A stretch of DNA of 13,027 bases from Candidatus Brocadia sp. (GCA_030837935.1 JAUQXU010000323.1:1-13027), one strand, 5' to 3'; counted from the stretch's first letter, positions 7,501 to 13,027 are shown. Notes: generated by a model from the letters alone, not told the origin. Program-made: numbers and translations.

Positions 7501-7884
7501 TTCGGCGCTATTCCTTAAAAAGACATAATTAACCTCCCTGTCATACAACATGGCGGAACTAACGTTTACTTCAACAGGTATTCTCTGTCCGGTTTTGTGT
7601 TCAATATAGGTATCTTGATCAAGACATTCTCCTTCGTTTGTGCATTCTTCGGAGTTCTCTTTGTAATACTGCAATTTACTTGTGAGGTAAATGTCCGTTT
7701 CTTTCTTACCAATAATTTCTTTTCGTGTATAACCGAGTAAATATTCTGCCCTTTTATTTGCATCGATGATTGTTCCTGATGTTGTATCTACAATAAGAAT
7801 GGCTTCATGAAAACTATCAAAGAGTTTCTGATATTTTTCTTCAGAATCACGGATTGGTTTATCGAGTTTTTTATTTTTTTTCAT
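4531..7884 (-). CDS. Hybrid sensor histidine kinase (PAS-GAF-PAS-PAS-HisKA-HATPase-REC-REC)
   Basis: A 1117-residue cytosolic hybrid kinase without membrane segments. Domains in order: PAS (11-131), GAF (139-298), PAS (303-421), PAS (428-542) with a cysteine cluster C474, C485, C488, C489, a coiled-coil linker (541-586), HisKA with phospho-acceptor H596 in NMSHEIRTPMNG, HATPase_c (about 696-812) with N box GNNAIKF and G boxes DTGIGIP and GGTGLGL, then two receivers with D887 (LLDRCMP) and D1033 (LMDCQMP). There is no Hpt domain; the separate Hpt protein downstream supplies that step. The ATG at 7884 is chosen because AGGA lies 8 bases upstream. An in-frame GTG at 7956 would add 24 residues, but that stretch lies in a decayed transposase fragment. 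Sensing is intracellular; the GAF and cysteine-bearing PAS domains are the likely input sites, with ligand unknown. Confidence 0.93.
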   Translation of the reverse strand: MKKNKKLDKPIRDSEEKYQKLFDSFHEAILIVDTTSGTIIDANKRAEYLLGYTRKEIIGKKETDIYLTSKLQYYKENSEECTNEGECLDQDTYIEHKTGQRIPVEVNVSSAMLYDREVNYVFLRNSAERKLHEEKIKQWALQQEVVAFIGQKALGEYDISTLLNLIIEKTSQTLDVEYGKILELLPDGKSLLLRAGVGWRKGLIGKVTVGAGLDSQAGYTLISKEPVIVEDLRTETRFRGSPLLHEHGIISGMSAVIYGKDKPYGSIDVHTTRTREFDINDANFLQSVANIIASVIEQKQQGDQVRLLFHAVEQSRASVVITDTEGNIEYVNKKFTTITGYTSEEAIGKNPRILKSDKKTPEEYKELWETITAGREWSGEFLNKKKNGQTFWEYAFISPIRNQDGEIAHFLAIKEDITERKKVEEELREFSNFNQTLVGSLPFGMDIVDEEGNILYVSEKFETLLGKKAIGEKCWNIYRDSKKQCGNCCLKEGMRTKKTETIESEGILGGKVFQITHVSLVYKGKKAFLEIFNDITGLKQAEDELQLRNKELLKYYEELEIQKRNVEEKNNELEIAKKLADEASRAKGEFLANMSHEIRTPMNGVIGMIDLLLETELTKEQHDYTETIRNCANSLLFIINDILDFSKIESGKLEMENIDFDLRSAVEDTIDILIIGSEKKSLEFSCFIYPEVPSLLRGDPGRLRQVLINLGNNAIKFTKVGEVALTVTLVKETDSHATLRFAVRDTGIGIPADRIKRLFQLFSQVDSSTTRMYGGTGLGLAISKQLAEMMGGQIGVESEEGKGSTFWFTAILEKQPSVRQRLPYEPGVIENMRVLVVDDNHTNRCIFRAYLESWRCRVDEAASAGEAMKKLHDAIDEGNPFQIALLDRCMPKVDGESLCKEIKACPQLKDLFLVILTSVGMRGDDEYFKRLGFAAYLLKPVKQSQLLECFRIITGKTAGVGKDAPGQIVTRYSISEDHKRRLRILVAEDNVINQKVVMRILEKKLGYTADVVNNGKEAIESLERLDYNLVLMDCQMPEVDGYEATRIIRNENSSVRNHNIPIIAMTANAMNGDREKCLDTGMNDYVTKPVSMQVLADAIKRNLHDGIEQPSSASLSM

Positions 7885-7990
7885 GCCCTCTATCCTAAAA
7901 ATGCTCGTCTGACCAAATCGTCCTTCAGAATCGGCTGACGGTAAAGAAATAAGCACCGCCTTCTGTTTTTGCCCTGCGATATGCTGGCAT
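7885..7990 (-). pseudogene. Remnant of REP-associated tyrosine transposase (RayT / IS200-like) 5' end
   Basis: The ATG at 7990, preceded by AAAGGAAA, starts MPAYRRAKTEGGAYFFTV, the hallmark N-terminus of REP-associated tyrosine transposases (MPxYRRAxxxGGTYFFTV). The frame then stops at 7925-7927. One base offset restores the family pattern: QPILKDDLVRRAF, corresponding to the usual RRQPIL...VRxA segment. So the fragment covers the first 40 or so residues, with a small deletion after FFTV that also removed the usual TYRR. Everything beyond this is missing, including the HUH and catalytic tyrosine, so it cannot be active. It fills most of the gap between the TPR gene (8052-8474) and the kinase, and abuts the kinase start codon. 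Recognition rests on memory of the family motif; the two-part match makes it fairly secure. Confidence 0.75.
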
Positions 7991-8051
7991 TTTCCTTTAC
8001 ATTCTTTATGGATTGGTGCGTGGAACGTACCCCACTCTGGCTATCTTCCGC

Positions 8052-8474
8052 TCATAATATGGAATTCCCCTTCTTCTGCCTGAGAAGCATAGCAAAATGT
8101 TTTTCTGCCTCTTTGTACCTCTTCTGGTTATAAAGTTCAATGGCAAGCCATAACCTTACCTCACCATCTTCCGGAGCAATTTTTATCATCCTGTTTAAGA
8201 CCTTTATTGCCTCCTTCCTCTTTTCAGCCCTTGCCAGGATTTTAGCGAGACGATAAAATGAATTAAATTCATTGCTTTTTGGTACGGATTTTATCATTGT
8301 GCTGTATAACGTCATGACCTGTCTGGTATCGGGGAGATTATTGCCCTTGTATATATTCTGTAAAAGGAGTTCTTTATGATACACCCACTGAAAAGAAGTC
8401 CAGATAATTCCCAAATAGAAGAGCGAGAACGTTAAAAGAAACCACCTATTGCGAATCAGTTTGATGGAGTTCAT
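8052..8474 (-). CDS. Membrane-anchored TPR protein
   Basis: A 140-residue protein with one N-terminal hydrophobic segment (about residues 12-31, WFLLTFSLFYLGIIWTSFQW) preceded by basic residues, so it is probably anchored in the inner membrane with the rest outside the cytoplasm. The C-terminal 80 residues form tetratricopeptide-type helix pairs: NSFYRLAKILARAEKRKEAI, KVLNRMIKIAPEDGEVRLWLAIE and NQKRYKEAEKHFAMLL. TPRs mediate protein contacts. It starts 33 bases after the PilZ/glycosyltransferase-like gene on the same strand and probably shares its transcript. Small TPR proteins commonly accompany polysaccharide synthase genes, so a role as a partner of the glycosyltransferase is a reasonable inference. 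AGGA lies about 12 bases before the ATG. No catalytic motif is present. Confidence 0.8.
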   Translation of the reverse strand: MNSIKLIRNRWFLLTFSLFYLGIIWTSFQWVYHKELLLQNIYKGNNLPDTRQVMTLYSTMIKSVPKSNEFNSFYRLAKILARAEKRKEAIKVLNRMIKIAPEDGEVRLWLAIELYNQKRYKEAEKHFAMLLRQKKGNSIL

Positions 8475-8507
8475 TAAGTCTTTAATTCCTGCCTTCCGGG
8501 GAGATCT

Positions 8508-9743
8508 TTAACCACCTGCTGAGGCTTTCCTGGTGTTCTTTTCCGGTGCGTTGTAAAAATACATCTTCCGAATGGTCAAAAATTGGGTAAATTTGACGAC
8601 GATGAAATAAGAGTCTTCAACGCCAATTGCCCTCATCTGCTTTATCTCTCCTTCGGCTACCAGTATCCCAAATGGCGTAAAGACCTCTATAACGAGGGTT
8701 TCACCTAATTCCCACGGAACATAACTCGTAAACGAGAGCCCTGAGATACTGACATCATTCGTAACAGCAGTAAGAGAAGGCTTGCCATTGTCCTGAACAA
8801 CGAGGGGAAGCGTTATCTTTCTCCGGACATGCCTCCGAAACCTTTCATGATTATAAAACTTAAAGAACATCTTCAAAAAAACAGATGATCTTCCTCCAAA
8901 TCTATAGAGGAATCTGGGAACGATTGTGTTAAAACAATACGTGCTAATCAAGTCCATTTCATACCTGCTTAATCCATCAAATTTTATTCCATACACAAAC
9001 ATCTTCCCATGGAGATGATGTGGAAGATACTGCGTATGAACGGTGTAAAGCACAGTCGCCTTGTACTGCAAAATCCTTTCGTTCAGGTAGATGGAAAGCG
9101 AGATTTTTTTATCGATTGGCAGTGGAGTAAAGGTAACTAAGGAAATACCATGTTCATTAAGGTCTTTACTGATTCCTATGTTACTTACAGAACCTGAATC
9201 GCCCTCTATGGAACATCGTACAGGCACCGTACCGATAAATCTGAAATCTTTTCGCTTAAAGTGGGGCCTGGTTACAAGTTCGATTGCAGACAAGGCAATA
9301 AATCCATTGATAAAGCTCCAGAAGATGGCCGTTCCGATTCCCATAAAATCAGCTGATACACCATAATATAACTTGAGACCTCCCCACGCTATCCCTGTAA
9401 AGCAGATGAGACACAGTGAAAATTGAGGAATGATTCCGAAGATACTGATTGATTCATGAGTGCCTTTTCCGGTCACTTTGAATATTGATTTCAGCCTTAA
9501 AAGATTTTTGAGAGCAGCCTTAATGAAGATAAAGAAATTTATCATCAGGTAGCATTCGTTATATCTTACTCTTCCATATCCACGAGAGGCAAATTTGAAT
9601 CCGACCAGGATTACGGCAAGAAACATCAAATACCGCCATATAAAGGAAACATCAAATGATCCGATGGGATACCCTCCAATCAGGATCATAAGGGGTGGCA
9701 TAATAAAGTAAATGAGTTTTCGGGAAACCGATGAGCCAGCCAA
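8508..9743 (-). CDS. C-terminal half of BcsA-like glycosyltransferase with two PilZ domains, catalytic domain missing
   Basis: The 411-residue frame matches the region that follows the GT2 domain in cellulose-synthase-like enzymes: membrane helices (about 8-55), the ECYLMINFF segment, the FKVTGKG signature (88-94), two more helices (103-126 and 137-157), then PilZ 1 (about 161-280; R164xxxR168, DLNEHG at 194-199) and PilZ 2 (about 299-390; RRHVR at 303-307, DVSISG at 330-335). Both PilZ domains have the c-di-GMP-binding pattern RxxxR plus DxS/NxxG. The GT2 aspartates and QxxRW motif are absent. The only start in frame near the top is TTG at 9743, directly after a TGA codon and without a ribosome site; the ATG at residue 15 has none either. 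The matching N-terminal stub lies upstream in another frame. The product is probably a decayed gene, though a truncated c-di-GMP-binding membrane protein is possible. Confidence 0.75.
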   Translation of the reverse strand: MAGSSVSRKLIYFIMPPLMILIGGYPIGSFDVSFIWRYLMFLAVILVGFKFASRGYGRVRYNECYLMINFFIFIKAALKNLLRLKSIFKVTGKGTHESISIFGIIPQFSLCLICFTGIAWGGLKLYYGVSADFMGIGTAIFWSFINGFIALSAIELVTRPHFKRKDFRFIGTVPVRCSIEGDSGSVSNIGISKDLNEHGISLVTFTPLPIDKKISLSIYLNERILQYKATVLYTVHTQYLPHHLHGKMFVYGIKFDGLSRYEMDLISTYCFNTIVPRFLYRFGGRSSVFLKMFFKFYNHERFRRHVRRKITLPLVVQDNGKPSLTAVTNDVSISGLSFTSYVPWELGETLVIEVFTPFGILVAEGEIKQMRAIGVEDSYFIVVKFTQFLTIRKMYFYNAPEKNTRKASAGG

Positions 9744-9925
9744 AAATCACTGCAAAAAAAGAGAAATAGGGAAACAAAGCCGTGCACCTCTGCATAAAAA
9801 AAACCGAGAGAAAGAATCAGGCAGTCCGGATTAATCGTATAGCGGACCCGGTATACAAGGTAATAAAGATAAACACACAGCGTAACGATAATAGCAACCT
9901 GATACAGTATTTGTTTAATTTTCAT
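9686..9925 (-). pseudogene. N-terminal stub of the same BcsA-like glycosyltransferase
   Basis: The ATG at 9925, with AAGGA 8 bases upstream, starts a 79-residue frame. Its first 60 residues look like the N-terminus of BcsA-like enzymes: a helix (YQVAIIVTLCVYLYYLV, 8-24), the conserved linker YRVRYTINPD, and a second helix ending in AEVHGFVSLFLFF. In intact enzymes the GT2 catalytic domain of roughly 300 residues or more comes next. Here the frame runs straight into the DNA that encodes the C-terminal half (starting LAGSSVSRKLIYF), offset by one base, and stops at 9686. Adding one T to the five-T run at 9743-9747 would join both parts into one chain without catalytic domain. This is therefore a deletion derivative; a short translated membrane peptide is possible. 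Confidence 0.65.
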
Positions 9926-10021
9926 ACAGGCTGTCCTTTTTCTAAACAGAGTTATGTTTATAGTATTATCCTGCAAAAACTTCATTTGCCATTTTTATGA
10001 GGTCAAGTCTTATCAAGTTTT

Positions 10022-10066
10022 TTATAACCCCCTTCGTCCCCCGTTTTAAGGGGAGAGATTGGGTGA
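10022..10066. repeat. Degenerate GC-rich palindromic repeat in intergenic region
   Basis: The stretch AACCCCCTTCGTCCCCC, TTTTAA, GGGGAGAGATTGGGTG resembles common dispersed palindromes in which C-runs and G-runs flank TTTTAA (CCCC at 10039-10042, GGGG at 10050-10053). The arms are imperfect, so it may be an old copy. It lies in the divergent gap 9926-10406, which otherwise holds only the repeat at 10205-10246 and presumably the promoters of both sides. I could not identify convincing -35/-10 pairs there. Confidence 0.35.
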
Positions 10067-10204
10067 CTGCTTTATCTCGCCAGGTAATACATTGTTTAAT
10101 ATCTACACAAAAAGTATAGGAGATAAAATAAAGTGAATAGAGATTATCAAGCAAATATAAGACCCATATTTTACCGCTCAGTCAGTAGATATCCTGAGGT
10201 ACAT

Positions 10205-10246
10205 GAAATTCAATGTCGTTGTAGAGCGAAGAGGCTCTTCGCTCTC
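10205..10246 (+). repeat. Palindromic repeat, copy 1 (left of the flavoprotein-uppP pair)
   Basis: The core AGAGCGAAGAG (10223-10233), one G, then CTCTTCGCTCT (10235-10245) is a perfect 11-bp-arm palindrome. The 29 bases 10218-10246 are exactly the reverse complement of 12402-12430, and similarity extends outward to 10205 with a three-base gap. Small open frames here, including one starting like MKFNVVVER, run through the repeat and are not supported as genes. Confidence 0.8.
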
Positions 10247-10406
10247 CATTGGGAAGATAGCAGAAGGCCTAATTTATATCGATGTGAATTTAGTAGAAAA
10301 AGAACATGTTTTGTTTTATATTTGATGCTTAATTAAATTTAGTTTTCGTACTTGCAAAATACCGGTTAGCCATAGCCGTTCAAAGAAGCATGAGGAATTT
10401 TTTTAA

Positions 10407-11456
10407 ATGAAATACGATGTCGTAATTGTGGGTGCAGGACCATCCGGTGCAGCAGCGGCTCGTGGTCTGGTAAACGAGGGATTAAAAGTCCTGGTGATAG
10501 AAAAAAAGAAACTTCCCCGATATAAGATTTGTTCTGGCATTATCTTCAAGAAATCGCAAGAGATAACTGAAAAATATTTTGGTAAAATTCCAACATCGGC
10601 TTATGTTACCCCACATATGTTAAAGGGGGTAAGATTCTGGTCTGATGACGAACATTATGCAGATTGGCCGTTTAGCAAGGATGGCGCTGGTGCACCCAAT
10701 GTATGGCGATCTGAGTATGATTACTGGCTTATCAAAAATTCAGGGGCAGAAGTTAGGGATTGCTGCGTCCTGAAAGGATTTAAAGATTCAGGTGATTGTG
10801 TAACACTAAAATATTATGACGCACTTCATAACGAAACAAAAACTATTACATGCACATACTTAATAAGCGCAGAAGGCAGTATATCAGGAATCAGGACAGC
10901 ACTTGATCCGGGGTTTGAAAAAGGCTTACAATGGTTTATTGCATATCAGAATTACTATGAAGGTACTTCTGATTTAGACCCTTACTTTTATAACGGGTTC
11001 CTTGACTCGCAGTACGGCGATGTGTATGCGTGGTTTAATATGAAGGATGGCCTGCAAATTTTTGGCACCGCCGTGAAAAAGGGAATTAAGATATATCCAT
11101 GCCTGAATACATTTACCCGCATGTTAGAAAAACGCTTTGGCCTAAAACTTAAAAAGCTGGTAAGAAAAGCTGGCTGCATGGGCAATGATATGTGTACAAC
11201 AGGCAGATTTTATTTAGGAAAGGGGCATGTGCTCCTTGTTGGAGAAGCAGCGGGATTTCTGAATGCCTTTGGTGAAGGAATTTCGTGCGCATTATCTACA
11301 GGCATATGTGCCGCAGAGGCCGTAGCTAAGGGTATAAAATCCGGCGATAATGTGCTTGCGACATATACAGAATTAACAAAACAGGAAAGAAGGCAAACCG
11401 TCGTATCGTGGAAGTTAGGTGCTAAAATAGCAGGCAGAAACCTCATGCCACTCTAG
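10407..11456 (+). CDS. FAD-dependent oxidoreductase, geranylgeranyl reductase family
   Basis: A 349-residue soluble or membrane-associated flavoprotein. The N-terminus has a Rossmann dinucleotide motif (GAGPSG at 9-14, acidic E32 ending the second strand), then PRYKICSG (37-44), which corresponds to the PRxKxC signature of the geranylgeranyl reductase family. A second FAD contact is LLVGEAAGFLNAFGEGIS (276-293), where most relatives read GDAAG; likewise AEG at 155-157 replaces ADG. The family hydrogenates isoprenoid chains of lipids or chlorophyll precursors, or other polyene substrates. The gene lies 28 bases upstream of uppP in the same direction, so a polyprenyl-lipid substrate is a fair inference. 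AGGA precedes the ATG by 10 bases. Close alternatives are halogenase-like or tryptophan-2-monooxygenase-like flavoproteins, which I consider less likely. Confidence 0.85.
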   Translation: MKYDVVIVGAGPSGAAAARGLVNEGLKVLVIEKKKLPRYKICSGIIFKKSQEITEKYFGKIPTSAYVTPHMLKGVRFWSDDEHYADWPFSKDGAGAPNVWRSEYDYWLIKNSGAEVRDCCVLKGFKDSGDCVTLKYYDALHNETKTITCTYLISAEGSISGIRTALDPGFEKGLQWFIAYQNYYEGTSDLDPYFYNGFLDSQYGDVYAWFNMKDGLQIFGTAVKKGIKIYPCLNTFTRMLEKRFGLKLKKLVRKAGCMGNDMCTTGRFYLGKGHVLLVGEAAGFLNAFGEGISCALSTGICAAEAVAKGIKSGDNVLATYTELTKQERRQTVVSWKLGAKIAGRNLMPL

Positions 11457-11484
11457 CAGGGTAAAATATAAAAGGAGATACCGT

Positions 11485-12258
11485 ATGACCTATTTAGAAG
11501 CGCTGATTCTCGCAATTATCGAAGGCATTACCGAGTTTTTGCCAATTTCATCTACCGGACATATGGTAATCGCTTCTACGTTTATGGGTATCAGCGATAA
11601 TGCGCTCACCAAGAATTTTGAGATCGTCATCCAGCTTGGCGCTATTTTATCGGTGGTGGTACTTTATTGGCGTAAATTTCTCACCTCGTTCCGGTTTTAT
11701 GTGAAACTCGCCTTTGCATTCCTGCCTGCTGCAATTGCAGGTTTTTTTCTGGAAAATTATATCGATCGTCTCCTGGCAAATGTCTGGGTGGTAATCATTG
11801 CGATTCTTCTTGGTGGAATTGTGCTGATCTTTGTAGACAGATGGTTTAAACATGCCGAAGGCACAGAGGAACAGGAACTATCATGGTTTCAGGCTTTTAA
11901 AATTGGTTGCTTCCAGTGTATTGCAATGATTCCAGGGGTATCACGGGCAGCTGCTACCATCATCGGCGGCATGGCTGTAGGGCTTAACCGGAGAACAGCC
12001 GCCGAATTCTCATTTTTTCTTGCCGTTCCAACCATGCTTGGCGCCAGCGCCAAGAAAATGATGGATTCATACAAAACAATCCAACACCATGACATAGTTA
12101 TCCTGCTTTTAGGGAGTATCGTGGCATTTGTCGTAGCTATGTTTGCCATAAAGGCTTTTATCGGCTTTCTGAAGCAATACGGCTTTAAGTGGTTTGGGTA
12201 TTATCGTATCGTCATTGGGGTTGTATTAGCTGTTATTGTATTTTTCATGCATGCCTGA
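11485..12258 (+). CDS. uppP: Undecaprenyl-diphosphatase
   Basis: A 257-residue integral membrane protein of the BacA/UppP family, close to the usual length of about 265. It dephosphorylates undecaprenyl diphosphate to the monophosphate, recycling the lipid carrier for peptidoglycan and other cell-surface polymers, and overproduction is known to give bacitracin resistance. Motif 1: IIEGITEFLPISSTGH (11-26) with E13, E17, S22 and H26. Motif 2: PGVSRAAAT (150-158), where R154 is kept and the serine often found after it is alanine. Further helices are evident at about 45-61, 72-90, 100-117, 205-226 and 237-255. The start at 11485 has a strong AAAGGAG site (11471-11477). It is the second gene of a pair with the flavoprotein. 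A weak hairpin downstream (CTGTA-ATG-TACAG, 12287-12299) followed by a T-rich stretch may end the transcript. Confidence 0.95.
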   Translation: MTYLEALILAIIEGITEFLPISSTGHMVIASTFMGISDNALTKNFEIVIQLGAILSVVVLYWRKFLTSFRFYVKLAFAFLPAAIAGFFLENYIDRLLANVWVVIIAILLGGIVLIFVDRWFKHAEGTEEQELSWFQAFKIGCFQCIAMIPGVSRAAATIIGGMAVGLNRRTAAEFSFFLAVPTMLGASAKKMMDSYKTIQHHDIVILLLGSIVAFVVAMFAIKAFIGFLKQYGFKWFGYYRIVIGVVLAVIVFFMHA

Positions 12259-12286
12259 TTCCTTTGCAGTTTCATTTGAAAAAATC

Positions 12287-12313
12287 CTGTAATGTACAGA
12301 CTTCTTTTCCAAA
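12287..12313 (+). terminator. Possible weak terminator after uppP
   Basis: CTGTA (12287-12291), loop ATG, TACAG (12295-12299), followed by ACTTCTTTTCC. The stem is only 5 bp and the T-run is interrupted, so the call is tentative. Confidence 0.25.
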
Positions 12314-12357
12314 TGCCGCTGCAATTTAAGTTATGTAGCCGCAAGCTTTAGTAGGAA

Positions 12358-12371
12358 CGTATTGCAATACG
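12358..12371. repeat. Perfect 14-bp palindrome
   Basis: CGTATTGCAATACG, flanked by GTAGGAA on the left and CCCCAAC on the right. The flanks look like degenerate arms of a larger dispersed palindrome. It lies in the convergent gap between uppP and the TPR gene. Confidence 0.55.
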
Positions 12372-12401
12372 CCCCAACATTCCGAAAAACCCGCATAAAT
12401 A

Positions 12402-12446
12402 GAGAGCGAAGAGCCTCTTCGCTCTACAACCACAGCTTTGAATTTC
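12402..12446 (-). repeat. Palindromic repeat, copy 2 (right of the flavoprotein-uppP pair)
   Basis: AGAGCGAAGAG (12403-12413), one C, CTCTTCGCTCT (12415-12425). Its 29-base core (12402-12430) is identical to copy 1 in the opposite orientation, and resemblance extends to 12446 where the strand reads GAAATTC. Confidence 0.8.
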
Positions 12447-12495
12447 CTTATCATCAAACCATGCACTCAACGCAAAAACCATAATTCGTTTTCAC

Positions 12496-12523
12496 CCCTG
12501 GTTGCAGCTACACCGCTCCAGGG
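12496..12523 (-). terminator. Weak inverted repeat after the TPR gene
   Basis: CCCTGG (12496-12501) pairs with CCAGGG (12518-12523) across a 16-base loop, just after the stop of the leftward TPR gene; GTGAAAA follows. Poor loop and no U-tract make it uncertain. Confidence 0.25.
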
Positions 12524-12524
12524 A

Positions 12525-13027
12525 TTATTTATAGATCAGATTAAATAATCCGTTAGCCGAATCCTTGTCCAGGTCTCGGAGAATTTTATACTCTTCCAGC
12601 GCCAACTTTTTATCTCCGTGGTTCAAATAAACTATACCCAAACCAAGATGAGCCTCTGCAAAATCAGGCTTGATGCGGATTGCTTGCTTGTAAGCCTCTG
12701 TCTCCTCCTGATAATTGCCGAGAATACCATGCGTTACTCCCAAATAGTAGTATGCATTGGCATCATCAGGCTTGATGGCAACTGCCTGTTTATATGCCAC
12801 AATCGTCTCCGAGTAGTGCTTGAGTTTGAAATAAGCCATGCCCAGCATGCGGTACACCCCGGCATTGTCAGGTTTGATTTGGATTGCCTGTTTGTAGGCT
12901 TCTATCGCTTCTGCGTAACGTTCAAGTTTATCGTAAGCCGTACCCATCATGGAGTACGCCTCTGCATCATCAGGCTTGATATGAATTACCTGCTTATACG
13001 CCGTAACCGATTCTGTATACCTTCCGA
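12525..13027 (-). CDS. TPR-repeat protein, 5' end outside the window
   Basis: An open frame enters from the right edge and stops at TAA 12525-12527, giving at least 167 residues. It is a regular array of 34-residue tetratricopeptide repeats with the consensus spacing AYxxLGxxYxxxxxYxEAIxAYKQAIxIKPD: four near-identical KPD-ended units (IKPDDAEAYSMMG, IKPDNAGVYRMLG, IKPDDANAYYYLG, IKPDFAEAHLGLG) and a degenerate last one (LDKDSANGLFNLIYK). The ATG at 12950 lies inside a repeat and is not the true start. Such arrays are protein-interaction scaffolds; sequence alone does not give the partner. It converges with uppP and is separated from it by about 265 bases of repeat-rich DNA. The high similarity among repeats suggests recent internal duplication. 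Confidence 0.88.
   Translation of the reverse strand, partial: GRYTESVTAYKQVIHIKPDDAEAYSMMGTAYDKLERYAEAIEAYKQAIQIKPDNAGVYRMLGMAYFKLKHYSETIVAYKQAVAIKPDDANAYYYLGVTHGILGNYQEETEAYKQAIRIKPDFAEAHLGLGIVYLNHGDKKLALEEYKILRDLDKDSANGLFNLIYK

Noticed and set aside
7885..7956. A 24-residue N-terminal extension of the kinase from a GTG at 7956.
   Set aside because: The stretch lies within the RayT fossil in a different frame and has no homology to a sensor domain; spacing of its ribosome site is poor.
10203..10325. A 40-codon frame after GAGGT starting MKFNVVVER, like the N-terminus of HicB antitoxins.
   Set aside because: The resemblance lies within the dispersed palindromic repeat; the second copy of the repeat encodes nearly the same residues (KFKAVVVERRG), and nothing HicB-like follows. 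No HicA partner is visible.
10133..10336. A 67-codon frame from a GTG with AGGAGA nine bases upstream.
   Set aside because: It runs straight through the palindromic repeat and has no recognisable family features. The ribosome-site match may be chance in a purine-rich stretch; a gene truncated by the repeat cannot be excluded.
10205..12446. CRISPR array.
   Set aside because: Only two copies of the 29-base repeat exist, 2.2 kb apart and inverted, without regular spacers or cas genes.

Overview
This window looks like a chromosomal segment of a moderately AT-rich, signalling-rich Gram-negative-type bacterium. The mix of multi-domain sensor kinases, c-di-GMP proteins, TPR proteins, a BcsA-like glycosyltransferase remnant and many short GC-rich palindromic repeats resembles planctomycetes, possibly the anammox order Brocadiales. 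That placement is an inference from style; there is no rRNA or other marker here.

Layout. Positions 1-9925 are read entirely leftwards (minus strand). From upstream to downstream they hold: (i) the N-terminal stub and the C-terminal half of a BcsA-like glycosyltransferase whose catalytic domain is missing, followed by a small membrane-anchored TPR protein; (ii) a decayed REP-associated tyrosine transposase (RayT) 5' fragment; (iii) a large hybrid histidine kinase (PAS-GAF-PAS-PAS-HisKA-HATPase-REC-REC); (iv) a small cassette with terminal inverted repeats carrying a DUF559 endonuclease; (v) a stand-alone Hpt protein; (vi) a REC-GGDEF-HD-GYP response regulator; (vii) an HDOD protein; (viii) a secreted TPR protein broken by a one-base frameshift and cut by the window edge. 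Positions 10407-12258 are read rightwards: a geranylgeranyl-reductase-like flavoprotein and undecaprenyl-diphosphatase (UppP). A 5'-truncated TPR gene on the minus strand ends at 12525, convergent with uppP.

How the genes fit. The kinase has receiver domains but no Hpt domain. The separate Hpt protein and the response regulator therefore complete a four-step His-Asp-His-Asp phosphorelay whose output is c-di-GMP synthesis and/or breakdown; the adjacent HDOD protein fits the same theme. The two PilZ domains at 8508-9743 are candidate c-di-GMP receivers, but the glycosyltransferase they would control has lost its catalytic domain. The flavoprotein-UppP pair suggests polyprenyl carrier-lipid metabolism.

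The intergenic DNA is unusually full of small palindromes: an inverted-repeat-bounded DUF559 cassette between kinase and Hpt, a 13-bp hairpin next to it, and a 29-nt repeat present once on each side of the flavoprotein-uppP pair in opposite orientation. Together with the RayT fragment, the deleted glycosyltransferase and the frameshifted TPR gene, this indicates a region remodelled by small mobile elements and decay.
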